This document shows, one piece after another, positions 1 through 9,172 of a stretch of 64,000 nt of DNA. Origin of the DNA: Gammaproteobacteria bacterium. GTDB lineage: Bacteria; Pseudomonadota; Gammaproteobacteria; Enterobacterales; Alteromonadaceae. Both the position numbers and the translations under genes were made by a program. The stretch covers positions 186,001 to 250,000 of the forward strand of contig JAHKAA010000034.1 in NCBI GenBank assembly GCA_018825965.1, written 5' to 3'. The notes beneath the pieces are model-generated. The model did no database searches and was not told where the DNA came from. It was given only the letters and a program-made list of their open reading frames with translations. The stretch's first letter is position 1, and each line of letters begins with the position of its first letter.

Positions 1-1
1 T

Positions 2-373
2 AAATATGGCTGGCAGCCTTTCCAGCATAAACATCATGAATCTCGTTTCACTCGTTTTTACGAGGACTATTGGATGCCAAGAAAGTTTGGGTATGATAAA
101 CGTAGAGCTCATTTTTCTAGCTTGGTTGTAACTGGTCAAATGACCAGGGAAGAGGCGCTCGAACGGATTTCTAAGCCCGAGCTGCCTGAAGAGTTTATGA
201 AAAATGAATTCAAATATGTTGCTAACAAGCTAGGGTTGAGTGTTGACGAGTTGCAAGCAATATTTGAACAGCCTAACAAGTCTTACCGGGATTACAAGAA
301 TAAATTAGGCTTGATTCAACTTGGTGCAAAGTTGATCAATTTGCTAGGAATTGAGAGAAGGCATTATAGATGA
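2..373 (+). CDS. wbpG: WbpG-like N-acetyl sugar amidotransferase, C-terminal part
   Basis: The frame is open from base 2 with no start in view, so this is the last ~123 residues of a gene cut by the window edge; the first ATG at 74 is internal, because the residues before it (KYGWQPFQHKHHESRF) read as part of the same protein. In Pseudomonas aeruginosa O5, WbpG works with HisH2 and HisF2 to turn an N-acetyl group of a UDP-linked sugar into an acetamidino group, using ammonia from glutamine. The visible tail (EDYWMPRKFGYDKRRAHFSSLVVTG) fits the C-terminus of that N-acetyl sugar amidotransferase family as I remember it. Its stop overlaps the hisH start (ATGA at 370-373), giving translational coupling to the ammonia-supplying partners. 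The ATP-binding N-terminal part lies outside the window, so the call rests on the tail and the neighbours. Confidence 0.8.
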   Translation, partial: KYGWQPFQHKHHESRFTRFYEDYWMPRKFGYDKRRAHFSSLVVTGQMTREEALERISKPELPEEFMKNEFKYVANKLGLSVDELQAIFEQPNKSYRDYKNKLGLIQLGAKLINLLGIERRHYR

Positions 374-987
374 TCACGCTAATTAACTATGGCATTGGCA
401 ATCTGCAGGCATTTTTAAATCTTTATCAGCGTTTACATATCCCTGTAAAAGTAGCCACTACAGAAGCTGAGATTCTGCAGGCAACAAAACTTATATTGCC
501 AGGCGTTGGCCATTTTGATTATGCAATGCAGCTTTTTAATGCTTCGCCAATGAAAGAGGCAGTAGTTAAAAAAGTCATGGATGAAGGAACTCCCATACTT
601 GGTATTTGTGTTGGTATGCAGATGCTTGCTCATTCAAGTGATGAGGGTGAAGAGCGAGGTCTAGGTTGGGTACCTGGCAGAGTTAGATCTTTTAGTTCGG
701 TTTTAGAAGAAGGTGAACTTCCTCTTCCACACATGGGCTGGAATGACGTCATACCAGAGCGGTCTGTCGGATTGTTTAAGGACTTTGATCCAAGCGACAG
801 TCGTTTTTACTTTTTGCACTCTTATTTTTTTGAATGCGAACAAGCTGGACATTCCTTAGCCCGAACTGACTATGGACTCAATTTTAGTTGTGCTGTTGGT
901 AAAGACAACGTCTATGGCGTTCAGTTTCACCCGGAAAAAAGCCATCATTTCGGTGAACAGTTATTAAGAAATTTTGCGGAGTTGTAA
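370..987 (+). CDS. hisH: HisH-type glutamine amidotransferase of the polysaccharide locus
   Basis: A 205-residue class I glutamine amidotransferase that hydrolyses glutamine and passes ammonia to a HisF partner. The nucleophile elbow GICVGMQ carries Cys80, and the His/Glu of the triad sit in FHPEKS near residues 187-189; the LPGVGHFDYAM segment and length are those of HisH. No other histidine biosynthesis gene is nearby, and the gene sits between a WbpG-like amidotransferase gene and hisF. It is therefore probably the paralogue (HisH2) that supplies ammonia for sugar acetamidine formation rather than the housekeeping histidine enzyme. The start overlaps the preceding stop by 4 bases and hisF follows after 2 bases. 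Confidence 0.9.
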   Translation: MITLINYGIGNLQAFLNLYQRLHIPVKVATTEAEILQATKLILPGVGHFDYAMQLFNASPMKEAVVKKVMDEGTPILGICVGMQMLAHSSDEGEERGLGWVPGRVRSFSSVLEEGELPLPHMGWNDVIPERSVGLFKDFDPSDSRFYFLHSYFFECEQAGHSLARTDYGLNFSCAVGKDNVYGVQFHPEKSHHFGEQLLRNFAEL

Positions 988-989
988 GG

Positions 990-1775
990 ATGCTTAGGCC
1001 TAGATTGATTCCTTGTTTGCTGATACAGGATGGTGGTTTAGTTAAAACAACTAAATTTAAAGATGCTAAATACGTTGGAGATCCAATCAATGCTGTGAGG
1101 ATTTTTAACGAAAAGGAAGCTGACGAACTCGTAGTTTTGGATATCGACGCTTCGGTACACAATCACGAACCTAATTATGAACGAATTAGTTTTCTTGCGG
1201 CTGAGTGTCGAATGCCACTTTGTTATGGAGGTGGTATCAAAACCGCGCAGCAGGCGAAAAGGATCACTGCTTTGGGAGTTGAAAAAGTTGCGATCAGTTC
1301 AGCTGCGATTGAAAATCCGAAGTTAATCACAGAGATGGCTGCAGAAATTGGCAGTCAGAGTGTCGTTGTTGTATTGGATGTAAAGAAGAAACTTCTCAGT
1401 AAAAATTATGAGGTTTGGATCCATAACGCCAAAGTGAATACTAAGCGTAACCCTATTGAAGTGATGACCGAAGTCCAGTCGCTTGGCGCGGGTGAGATAG
1501 TCATTAACTTTATAGAGCATGACGGCACTATGAAGGGCATGCCTATTGATGCGATTCAGATGTTCAAGAAAGTGTGTAAAGTACCCTTTACAGTTATGGG
1601 CGGCGCAGGGACTATGGATGACTTGGGCGACGTGGTCGCTGCAAATGGTTTGCTTGGTGTTGCGGCAGGTAGCTTATTTGTTTTTAAGGGGCCGTACCGA
1701 GCTGTGTTAATTAATTATCCAAACCAAAACCTGAAACAAGAAAAGATATACGGGCGGTGTAATGTTCAAAAATAA
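990..1775 (+). CDS. hisF: HisF-type subunit, sugar-amidination paralogue (HisF2)
   Basis: A 261-residue (beta/alpha)8 barrel of the HisF family, partner of the HisH just upstream; together they make and channel ammonia. The N-terminus reads IPCLLIQDGG where true HisF enzymes have the pattern CLDVxDG, so the catalytic general acid/base Asp11 is a leucine here. The second catalytic Asp, in VVVLDVKK, is retained. Loss of Asp11 fits a protein that no longer needs to close the imidazole ring and only passes ammonia to WbpG. The 3' end overlaps wbjB by 14 bases. Confidence 0.88.
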   Translation: MLRPRLIPCLLIQDGGLVKTTKFKDAKYVGDPINAVRIFNEKEADELVVLDIDASVHNHEPNYERISFLAAECRMPLCYGGGIKTAQQAKRITALGVEKVAISSAAIENPKLITEMAAEIGSQSVVVVLDVKKKLLSKNYEVWIHNAKVNTKRNPIEVMTEVQSLGAGEIVINFIEHDGTMKGMPIDAIQMFKKVCKVPFTVMGGAGTMDDLGDVVAANGLLGVAAGSLFVFKGPYRAVLINYPNQNLKQEKIYGRCNVQK

Positions 1776-2796
1776 AGTTTTACTAATCACTGGTGGTACA
1801 GGTTCTTTCGGGAATGCGGTACTGAAACGTTTTTTGGACACAGATATTGCCGAGATCCGTATATTTAGCCGTGATGAAAAAAAGCAAGATGATATGCGTA
1901 AGAAGTACAATCATCCTAAGCTGAAATTTTACATCGGCGACGTACGTGACTATAACAGCGTACTGAATGCTACCCGTGGTGTCGATTTCATTTATCACGC
2001 CGCTGCGTTAAAGCAGGTTCCAAGCTGTGAGTTTTACCCAATGGAAGCTGTGAAAACAAATGTTCTTGGCACGGAAAACGTGTTAGAAGCAGCCATTGTC
2101 AATGCTGTCGCACGAGTTGTTTGTTTAAGTACTGACAAGGCTGTATATCCGATCAATGCTATGGGTATTTCTAAAGCTATGATGGAAAAAGTCATGGTGG
2201 CTAAAGCCCGCAATCTAGACCCTGCAAAGACTGTCATTTGTGGTACACGTTATGGCAACGTGATGGCGTCCCGTGGTTCAGTTATTCCCCTGTTTGTTGA
2301 CTTAGTTAAAAGTGGTAAGCCAATTACCATCACAGATCCTGAAATGACCCGCTTTATGATGACCTTAGAGGATGCTGTAGATTTAGTTCTATATGCATTT
2401 GAGCATGGTGATAATGGCGATATATTTGTGCAGAAAGCTCCTGCGGCTACTATAGACACTTTAACCAAAGCTCTATTGCAATTGATGAAAAAAGAAGGCC
2501 ACGAAGTAAATGTCATAGGTACTCGCCATGGTGAAAAGCTATATGAAGCACTATTAAGCCGCGAAGAAATGGCCTGCGCTATCGATATGGGCGAATATTA
2601 CCGGGTACCACCAGACAACCGTGATTTAAACTACGGAAAATTTTTCGATGTGGGTGATCAAAAAGTTAGTCAGTTAGAAGATTACAACTCGCACAACACT
2701 CAGCGCCTGGATGTAGAGGGTATGAAACAGTTGTTATTGAAACTGGATTTTGTACAAGCTATAGCTCGTGGCGAATCGGCAATTGCAGAGGACTGA
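1762..2796 (+). CDS. wbjB: UDP-GlcNAc 4,6-dehydratase/5-epimerase, WbjB/CapE/FnlA type
   Basis: First enzyme of UDP-N-acetyl-L-fucosamine synthesis: it dehydrates and epimerises UDP-GlcNAc to a 4-keto-6-deoxy intermediate. The 344-residue protein is a soluble extended SDR with the nucleotide-binding GGTGSFGN near residue 11, STDKAVYPINAMGISK with the Met-x-x-x-Lys pair that replaces the usual Tyr-x-x-x-Lys in this dehydratase subfamily, and RYGNVMASRGSVIPLF typical of CapE/WbjB. It lacks the membrane helices of WbpM-type relatives. It is followed by wbjC (3-base gap) and wbjD, the conserved order of the pathway. The start ATG lies inside the end of hisF. Confidence 0.93.
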   Translation: MFKNKVLLITGGTGSFGNAVLKRFLDTDIAEIRIFSRDEKKQDDMRKKYNHPKLKFYIGDVRDYNSVLNATRGVDFIYHAAALKQVPSCEFYPMEAVKTNVLGTENVLEAAIVNAVARVVCLSTDKAVYPINAMGISKAMMEKVMVAKARNLDPAKTVICGTRYGNVMASRGSVIPLFVDLVKSGKPITITDPEMTRFMMTLEDAVDLVLYAFEHGDNGDIFVQKAPAATIDTLTKALLQLMKKEGHEVNVIGTRHGEKLYEALLSREEMACAIDMGEYYRVPPDNRDLNYGKFFDVGDQKVSQLEDYNSHNTQRLDVEGMKQLLLKLDFVQAIARGESAIAED

Positions 2797-2799
2797 CAG

Positions 2800-3906
2800 A
2801 TGAAGGTTTTAGTAACAGGTGCTGATGGCTTTGTTGGCAAAAATTTATGTATCAGTTTATTGCGTAACTCCTCAATGGAGATTTTGCGTTTTACTCGTGA
2901 GTCTGATGTGAATGACCTGCAGGGCCTGGTAAATCAGGCCGATTTCATTTTCCATCTGGCAGGCATTAACAGACCTGTGGACGAAAACGAGTTTGCTATA
3001 GGTAATGCCGACTTAACCGCTACTTTGTGTGAATGTATAAAGCAATCAGGTCGCAAAATACCTATTGTGCTTAGTTCATCGACTCAGGCTGAGCGTTTAA
3101 ATGCATATGGTAAAAGCAAACTGCAAGCAGAGATGCATCTGTTAAACTTACATATGCAAACTGGTAATAAAGTTTATATTTACCGTTTACCAAATGTTTT
3201 TGGTAAATGGTGTAAGCCAAATTACAATTCTGCAGTGGCTACCTTTTGCCATAACATCAGCCGCGGTTTGCCAATACAGGTCAATGACCCGTCTGTAAAA
3301 CTATCATTGGTGCATATTGGGGCTGTAGTTACCTCATTCCTGGAAATGCTTTATCGCAAGCCTGAAGACAAGCTATATGTCAATGTTGAACCTGTGTACC
3401 AGGTTACCTTAGGCGAGTTGGTGGAACAGTTGTATAAATTTCGTGATAGCCGCGAAAGTCTTATTACTGAACCTGTGGGTGACGGTTTTATCCGTGTACT
3501 TTATGCAACCTACATTAGCTATATTCCACCAAACAAGTTCAATTACGGCCTTACGAAGCATGAGGACCAACGCGGTTGTTTTGTTGAAATGTTGAAAACG
3601 AGAGACTCTGGTCAGTTTTCTTTTTTCACAGCACATCCAGGAGTGACACGTGGTGGTCATTACCACCATGTAAAAACTGAGAAATTTTTGGTAATTAAAG
3701 GCAAAGCTCGTTTTGGTTTCAGACACATTATTACTGATGAGGTTTTGGAAATCATCACTAACGGCGATAGCCCGGAAATTGTTGAGACAGTGCCAGGATG
3801 GTCTCATGATGTAACTAATATAGGCGATGACGAACTGGTGGTTATGCTTTGGGCAAACGAAAATTTTGATCGTCAAAGCCCTGATACCGTCGCTTACAAG
3901 GTGTAA
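2800..3906 (+). CDS. wbjC: Bifunctional epimerase/reductase of UDP-L-FucNAc synthesis, WbjC/CapF/FnlB type
   Basis: Second enzyme of the pathway, converting the WbjB product by C3 epimerisation and NADPH-dependent C4 reduction to UDP-N-acetyl-L-talosamine. The 368-residue protein has the two CapF domains in order. The N-terminal SDR (residues 1-~245) has GADGFVGKN and an intact AYGKSK catalytic motif. The C-terminal cupin (~250-368) has the metal-binding stretch GGHYHHVKTEKF. It lies between wbjB and wbjD with 2-3 base gaps, so all three are co-translated. Confidence 0.93.
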   Translation: MKVLVTGADGFVGKNLCISLLRNSSMEILRFTRESDVNDLQGLVNQADFIFHLAGINRPVDENEFAIGNADLTATLCECIKQSGRKIPIVLSSSTQAERLNAYGKSKLQAEMHLLNLHMQTGNKVYIYRLPNVFGKWCKPNYNSAVATFCHNISRGLPIQVNDPSVKLSLVHIGAVVTSFLEMLYRKPEDKLYVNVEPVYQVTLGELVEQLYKFRDSRESLITEPVGDGFIRVLYATYISYIPPNKFNYGLTKHEDQRGCFVEMLKTRDSGQFSFFTAHPGVTRGGHYHHVKTEKFLVIKGKARFGFRHIITDEVLEIITNGDSPEIVETVPGWSHDVTNIGDDELVVMLWANENFDRQSPDTVAYKV

Positions 3907-3908
3907 AA

Positions 3909-5042
3909 ATGAAGAAACTAAAAGTAATGACTGTTGTTGGTACCAGACCCGAAATCATACGACTTTCTCGAGTAATGGCTGCGTTAGATCAACATTGTGA
4001 ACATATTCTCGTGCATACAGGACAGAACTATGATTTTGAATTAAATCAGGTTTTCTTTGATGATTTAGGTGTGCGTAAACCAGACTATTTTCTTAATGCT
4101 GCGGGCGCTAGCGGTGCAGAAACAATAGGCAATGTGATTATCACGGTAGACAAGGTTCTGGCAGAGGTTAACCCTGATGCTATGTTAGTTCTGGGTGATA
4201 CGAATAGTTGTATGGCCGTCATCTCAGCCAAACGTCGTAAGATCCCAACTTTTCATATGGAAGCAGGTAACAGATGTTTTGATATGCGTGTGCCTGAAGA
4301 GATTAACCGCCGTATCGTCGATCACACTGCAGATGTCAATCTGACCTACAGTTCTATTGCCCGTGATTATCTGCTCGCTGAAGGATTACCTGCAGACAGA
4401 GTCATCAAAACTGGCAGCCCTATGTTTGAAGTGTTAAATCACTACATGGCACAAATTGATGGCTCGGATGTATTGGAACGCTTGTCATTAAAAGAACGTG
4501 AATTCTTTGTGATCAGTGCACATAGGGAAGAAAACGTCGATACACCAAAAAACTTGCATAAGTTGGCTGCTATTTTAAATGGCCTTGCTGAAAAATACGG
4601 TTTTCCTGTTATCGTTTCAACTCATCCACGTACCCGTAAACGTATAGAAGAACAAGGTGTAAGCTTTCACCCATTAGTTCAGTTGTTAAAACCGCTAGGT
4701 TTTCACGATTACAATAAACTGCAAAAGTTAGCAAAAGCAGTATTGTCTGATAGTGGCACTATCAGTGAAGAATCTTCTATTATGAACTTCCCGGCGCTGA
4801 ACATACGTGAAGCTCATGAAAGGCCAGAGGCTTTTGAGGAAGCATCAGTAATGATGGTTGGGCTTGAGGTTGACCGTGTGTTTCAGGCTTTGCAGATACT
4901 GGAAAGTCAGCCGTCTGGTGAGGAGCGTCTGTTACGTCCAGTATATGACTACAGCATGCCAAATGTTTCTGATAAAGTGGTGAGGATTATTCATAGTTAT
5001 CGCGATTATGTGATGCGTGTGGTCTGGAGAAGTTACGAATAA
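3909..5042 (+). CDS. wbjD: UDP-L-FucNAc-forming C2 epimerase, WbjD/CapG/FnlC type
   Basis: Third enzyme: the C2 epimerase that yields UDP-N-acetyl-L-fucosamine, of the non-hydrolysing UDP-GlcNAc 2-epimerase fold. The 377 residues begin KVMTVVGTRPEIIRLS and contain GDTNSCMA, HMEAGNRCFDMRVPEEINRR and SDSGTISEES, the hallmark segments of that fold. Sequence alone does not separate WbjD from WecB-like enzymes, but the position after wbjB-wbjC does. Its stop overlaps the next start (TAATG around 5040-5044). Confidence 0.92.
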   Translation: MKKLKVMTVVGTRPEIIRLSRVMAALDQHCEHILVHTGQNYDFELNQVFFDDLGVRKPDYFLNAAGASGAETIGNVIITVDKVLAEVNPDAMLVLGDTNSCMAVISAKRRKIPTFHMEAGNRCFDMRVPEEINRRIVDHTADVNLTYSSIARDYLLAEGLPADRVIKTGSPMFEVLNHYMAQIDGSDVLERLSLKEREFFVISAHREENVDTPKNLHKLAAILNGLAEKYGFPVIVSTHPRTRKRIEEQGVSFHPLVQLLKPLGFHDYNKLQKLAKAVLSDSGTISEESSIMNFPALNIREAHERPEAFEEASVMMVGLEVDRVFQALQILESQPSGEERLLRPVYDYSMPNVSDKVVRIIHSYRDYVMRVVWRSYE

Positions 5043-6265
5043 TGAGAATTCTTGTGGTGTCTCAGTATTTCTGGCCTGAAGATTTTAGAATAAATGATTT
5101 ATGTAAAGAGTTTCAAGCCTTAGGCCATGAGGTGACGATACTTACAGGTGTTCCAAATTATCCTGCTGGTAAAATATTTGACGAGTATTCAGATAATCCA
5201 GCAGGCTTCAAGCTGTTCGCTGGTATGGATGTTATTCGTGTACCTATTATGAGCCGGGGTAAAAGTTCTATAAGGTTACTGTTAAATTATTTGTCTTTCG
5301 CACTTTTGGGGTCAATAATCGGGCCCTTAGTTCTTCGAAAAAAACAATTTGATGTTATTTTCGTTTGCCAGTTATCCCCCATTACTGTTGCTATACCTGC
5401 AATAGTTTTAAAGCGTTTGAAAAAGATCCCTTTGGTAATGTGGTCTTTGGATCTTTGGCCTGATTCTGTACGCGCTGTAGGAAAAGGAAAGTCAGATGTT
5501 ATATATACAGCTCTTGCTGCATTAGTTAAATTCATTTACCGCAGATGCGATCTTATAGCCGGCCAATCTACCGAGTACTTATCTTGTATCCAAGAGTTAG
5601 ATGATAGTCGTACCAAGACTATGATTTTCCCTAATTGGGCTGAGGAGTTGTTTCAAGTTAGTAATGTCGAAAGAACTAACGCTGAACGGCCTTTTACTGT
5701 TTTATTTGCTGGCAATATAGGCGAAGCTCAAGATTTTGATTCTATTGTTTCAGCCGCGAAGATTCTGAAAGAAAGAAAGTTGAATATGGTGTTCTCTATT
5801 GTCGGTGACGGTAGTAAATATCAATGGTTAAAAAATGCTGTTCAACAGTTTGGTCTGGAAAAATATTTCGTTTTACATGGAAGATATCCATTGTCTGAGA
5901 TGCCAAAATTTTATAACAGTGCTGATGCTGCGTTATTATGTTTGAAGTCGAGCAAAATTTTTGAAGTTACGGTTCCTGGTAAGTTACAGTCATATATGAT
6001 GTCTAAACTGCCTGTGCTTGCAATGATAAATGGTGCTGGCGGCAGATTGGTCGATTTGTCAGAGTGCGGATATTCGTGTGCAGCATCTGACTTTGTTTCA
6101 TTAGCTAATAACATCGAACAAATGTTATCGCTAGGAACTAAAGAATTAAATCAGTTAGGTAATAACGGCTTAGAGTATGCCACTAAGCATTTTTCCAGAA
6201 ATGAATTGGTTCATTCTTTATGTAAAGAAATGCAGCATCTAGTGGATGAAGGCTATCGAGCATGA
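5042..6265 (+). CDS. wbuB: Family 4-like glycosyltransferase, WbuB type (probable L-FucNAc transferase)
   Basis: A 407-residue GT-B glycosyltransferase. The opening MRILVVSQYFWPEDFRIND and the LTGVPNYPAG and SLDLWPDS segments match the WbuB/WbjE group, which transfers L-fucosamine residues onto the lipid-linked unit. The C-terminal half carries the nucleotide-sugar-binding Rossmann region (FAGNIGEAQDF). The donor is inferred from the wbjBCD genes immediately upstream; the acceptor is unknown. It would act at the cytoplasmic face of the inner membrane. It overlaps the next gene by 4 bases (ATGA). Confidence 0.87.
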   Translation: MRILVVSQYFWPEDFRINDLCKEFQALGHEVTILTGVPNYPAGKIFDEYSDNPAGFKLFAGMDVIRVPIMSRGKSSIRLLLNYLSFALLGSIIGPLVLRKKQFDVIFVCQLSPITVAIPAIVLKRLKKIPLVMWSLDLWPDSVRAVGKGKSDVIYTALAALVKFIYRRCDLIAGQSTEYLSCIQELDDSRTKTMIFPNWAEELFQVSNVERTNAERPFTVLFAGNIGEAQDFDSIVSAAKILKERKLNMVFSIVGDGSKYQWLKNAVQQFGLEKYFVLHGRYPLSEMPKFYNSADAALLCLKSSKIFEVTVPGKLQSYMMSKLPVLAMINGAGGRLVDLSECGYSCAASDFVSLANNIEQMLSLGTKELNQLGNNGLEYATKHFSRNELVHSLCKEMQHLVDEGYRA

Positions 6266-7179
6266 ATGTACTAATTACCGGTTCTTCCGGCTTCCTTGGT
6301 AAATATTTAGTACAAGAGCTAAACAAATCAGGAGTCGTTATTAATTTAGTTGATAAAAACGACAACCCTGAGCTTATCTCTGATAAATTCAAAAATATAA
6401 ATATTGTTGAACATGGAGATTATTCTGAGATATTAGCCGGTATGAATGTTGTAGTTCATTTGGCGAATTTAGCACATGTAGATTCTCATGTTGATGAGGA
6501 AATTTACTTGAGTAATAACTGTATTGCAACTTTGAATTTTGCGAGGCAGGCAGCATCTCAGGGTGTTGAAAAGTTCATCTATATAAGCACTGCTAATATA
6601 TATCGCTTTTATAACGAAGAGTATAAAAGGATTAACCTTGATTTAAATGTAGACGCGCAGACTAAAAGTAAGGCACAGGCAGAGCAAGAGCTTTTGGCTT
6701 TAGCTGGTGCTGCCAATATGCAGGTCATTATTCTAAGACCTCCTTTAATTTATGGGAATAATGTTAAAGGTAATTTAAGAAAACTTGCCAGTATCGTCAA
6801 ACGCCGTTTTCCACTTCCATTGAAAGGAGTTAAAAATGTTCGTAGTTTTGTTTACGCTGGTAACGTTGCTAGCCTTATACGCTTTTTAATAGAGAGTGAT
6901 TCTAGTGACACGGGTGTATTTACTTTAGCGGATTGTGAAATATCCACTGCTGAGCTGGTTAGTAATATTTCCATGTCCATAGAGTCAAATTGTTTTACAT
7001 TTTTTTTCCCTCATCAATTGATTTCTCTTGTGCTCCGTTGCCTGGGGAAATTAAGCTTGGCTGATGCTTTATTTGAGTCTTTTGTTGTTCCTGAGGATAT
7101 ACGTCTCAAACATATGGGATGGCAAGCATCGATCACTTCAAAAGAAGGTTTTGAAAATTCCTTCAAAGAATTTAAATAA
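6262..7179 (+). CDS. Extended SDR, nucleotide-sugar reductase/epimerase-like, catalytic Tyr replaced
   Basis: A 305-residue extended short-chain dehydrogenase fold with GSSGFLGK near residue 7 and the FIYISTANIY strand. By position, just before a phosphoglycosyl transferase and in a locus with WbpM homologues, it resembles the WbpV/WreQ 4-reductases that make UDP-QuiNAc or UDP-FucNAc. However, the active-site motif expected as DAYGKSK reads DAQTKSK: the lysine (Lys137) is kept while the catalytic tyrosine position is Gln133. It may be inactive, use another residue as acid, or be a binding/scaffold protein. The substrate is not determined. Confidence 0.75.
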   Translation: MNVLITGSSGFLGKYLVQELNKSGVVINLVDKNDNPELISDKFKNINIVEHGDYSEILAGMNVVVHLANLAHVDSHVDEEIYLSNNCIATLNFARQAASQGVEKFIYISTANIYRFYNEEYKRINLDLNVDAQTKSKAQAEQELLALAGAANMQVIILRPPLIYGNNVKGNLRKLASIVKRRFPLPLKGVKNVRSFVYAGNVASLIRFLIESDSSDTGVFTLADCEISTAELVSNISMSIESNCFTFFFPHQLISLVLRCLGKLSLADALFESFVVPEDIRLKHMGWQASITSKEGFENSFKEFK

Positions 7180-7195
7180 GAGTTAGGATCATCCA

Positions 7196-7747
7196 ATGAT
7201 ACGTCTACTTGATATAATTTTTTCTGCTATCGGTCTTCTGCTATGTTTACCGATATTTATAATTTTGTTTGTGATTGGCTATTTTGATACAGGCTCGCCT
7301 TTGTTCCTGCAGCTTAGAGTTGGCGCGTCGAAGAAAGGGTTTACGCTAGTCAAATTTAGAACGATGAGACGTTCTACTGATTCAGTAGCTACTCACTTTG
7401 TTGATTCATCTGCTATTACAGGTTTTGGAAAGTTTTTAAGACGGACCAAGTTAGACGAGCTACCCCAGCTTTGGAATGTATTGAAGGGAGAAATGAGTCT
7501 GGTCGGGCCTCGCCCATGTTTGTTTAACCAACAAGAGTTAATTGCAGAGCGCGAAAAAAGAGGTGTTTTTAATTATCGCCCAGGAATTACCGGTTTGGCG
7601 CAGGTAAACGAAATCGATATGTCCACTCCGGAATTGCTGGCAGAAACTGACCAGAAAATGCTTCAGAGTCTTTCCTTACAAAACTATTTCAAATATATAG
7701 TGATGACGGTCGCAGGGAAGGGCTCTGGCGATAGAGTAAAGAGTTGA
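7196..7747 (+). CDS. Monotopic phosphoglycosyl transferase (PglC/WcaJ-catalytic-domain type)
   Basis: This enzyme starts the repeat unit by moving a sugar-1-phosphate from a UDP-sugar to undecaprenyl phosphate. The 183-residue protein is the minimal form of the bacterial sugar transferase family: one hydrophobic re-entrant helix at residues ~7-28, KFRTM, the catalytic Asp-Glu in KLDELPQLWNVLKGEMSLVG, then YRPGITGLAQV. It lacks the N-terminal membrane domain of WcaJ/WbaP. The gene lies 16 bases after the SDR gene. The likely substrate is a UDP-diNAc-Bac-, QuiNAc- or FucNAc-type sugar, which cannot be fixed from sequence. Confidence 0.88.
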   Translation: MIRLLDIIFSAIGLLLCLPIFIILFVIGYFDTGSPLFLQLRVGASKKGFTLVKFRTMRRSTDSVATHFVDSSAITGFGKFLRRTKLDELPQLWNVLKGEMSLVGPRPCLFNQQELIAEREKRGVFNYRPGITGLAQVNEIDMSTPELLAETDQKMLQSLSLQNYFKYIVMTVAGKGSGDRVKS

Positions 7748-7822
7748 ATTATTGAGTTCATAGCAGGTTAATTTACTTGGATTTAAGCTCTCGCCCGACT
7801 CATTTTGTATTAAGCAGGTTCT

Positions 7823-9172
7823 ATGAAAGTTACCGTTTTTGGTATTGGTTATGTCGGTTTGGTTCAAGCCGCGGTTTTAGCTGAAGTTGGCCATGATGTA
7901 GTGTGCGTGGATGTGAATGCTGAACGGGTTGAAAAACTGAATCAGGGTATTATCCCAATTTATGAACCAGGTTTAACTCCGCTGGTAACTAATAACTTTC
8001 AGGCGGGGCGGCTGCGTTTTACCACAGATGCAGCTTTTGGTGTAGAACACGGTTTGATTCAGTTTATTGCTGTGGGCACACCTCCTGACGAAGACGGCTC
8101 TGCAGATTTACAGTATGTATTGGCCGTTGCTAAAACTATTGCTACTTATATGAGCGGTCCTAAAGTAGTGATTGATAAATCTACAGTGCCAGTAGGAACT
8201 GCAGACAAAGTAAAACAGCAAATTTCAGCGGTATTAGCTGGACGAGCTGTGGATATTCAGTTTGATGTGGTATCCAACCCTGAGTTTTTAAAAGAAGGTG
8301 CTGCTGTAGCTGATTGTATGAGACCCGACCGTATTATTATTGGAACTTACAATGATGAGCCTGTCGACCTGGTGCGTGAGCTGTATGAGCCTTTTAACCG
8401 CAACCATGACAAAATGATTTTTATGGATGTACGTAGCGCCGAGCTCACCAAGTATGCCGCGAACTGTATGCTGGCGACTAAAATCTCTTTTATGAACGAA
8501 ATGGCGAATCTTGCTGAGCTGTTAGGTGCAGATATTGAAGCTGTGCGTAAAGGCATAGGTTCTGATCCACGTATTGGCTACCACTTTATATACCCGGGTT
8601 GTGGTTATGGTGGCTCTTGTTTCCCCAAAGATGTGCAGGCATTAATCCGTACTTCAGAGCAAAATGGCTATACACCGAAGATCCTGCAAGCTGTCGAGGC
8701 TGTTAATAATAAGCAAAAATACAAATTACCTGCCTTGGTGAAAAAGCACTTTGGTGACCATTTAGCAGGCAAAACTTTTGCTGTATGGGGCCTGAGCTTT
8801 AAACCCAATACAGACGATATGCGGGAAGCGTCCAGCCGTGTCTTGATTGAGGAGTTATGGGCTGCTGGTGCCACAGTGCATGCTTTTGACCCTCAGGCGA
8901 TGGAAGAAACCCAGCGTATTTATGGTATACGTCCTGATTTTGTACTCTGTGGCACAAAAGAAGCTGCGTTGAAGGGGGCTGACGCTCTTATTATTTGTAC
9001 TGAGTGGCAACAATTTAAGGCGCCGGATTTTGACTTCCTGAGACAACAATTGGCGACACCTGTGATTTTTGACGGGCGCAATTTGTTTGATCCTGAACGG
9101 TTGAAACAAAAGGGTTTTAGTTATTATGCAATAGGTCGGGCCAAAAGCGTGAAGTCTTATGATGTTTTATAA
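7823..9172 (+). CDS. ugd: UDP-glucose 6-dehydrogenase
   Basis: Oxidises UDP-glucose to UDP-glucuronate in two NAD+-dependent steps. The 449 residues show the N-terminal [11 protein letters not shown]ossmann motif, the central helix with [13 protein letters not shown], the catalytic Cys in [13 protein letters not shown] and the C-terminal UDP-binding domain with [17 protein letters not shown]. Length and motifs are complete. A 75-base gap separates it from the phosphoglycosyl transferase gene. It makes an acidic sugar precursor available to the locus. Confidence 0.95.
   Translation: MKVTVFGIGYVGLVQAAVLAEVGHDVVCVDVNAERVEKLNQGIIPIYEPGLTPLVTNNFQAGRLRFTTDAAFGVEHGLIQFIAVGTPPDEDGSADLQYVLAVAKTIATYMSGPKVVIDKSTVPVGTADKVKQQISAVLAGRAVDIQFDVVSNPEFLKEGAAVADCMRPDRIIIGTYNDEPVDLVRELYEPFNRNHDKMIFMDVRSAELTKYAANCMLATKISFMNEMANLAELLGADIEAVRKGIGSDPRIGYHFIYPGCGYGGSCFPKDVQALIRTSEQNGYTPKILQAVEAVNNKQKYKLPALVKKHFGDHLAGKTFAVWGLSFKPNTDDMREASSRVLIEELWAAGATVHAFDPQAMEETQRIYGIRPDFVLCGTKEAALKGADALIICTEWQQFKAPDFDFLRQQLATPVIFDGRNLFDPERLKQKGFSYYAIGRAKSVKSYDVL

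Noticed and set aside
3409..3876. 155-residue ORF on the minus strand inside wbjC
   Set aside because: It lies wholly within a well-supported gene and has no family features.
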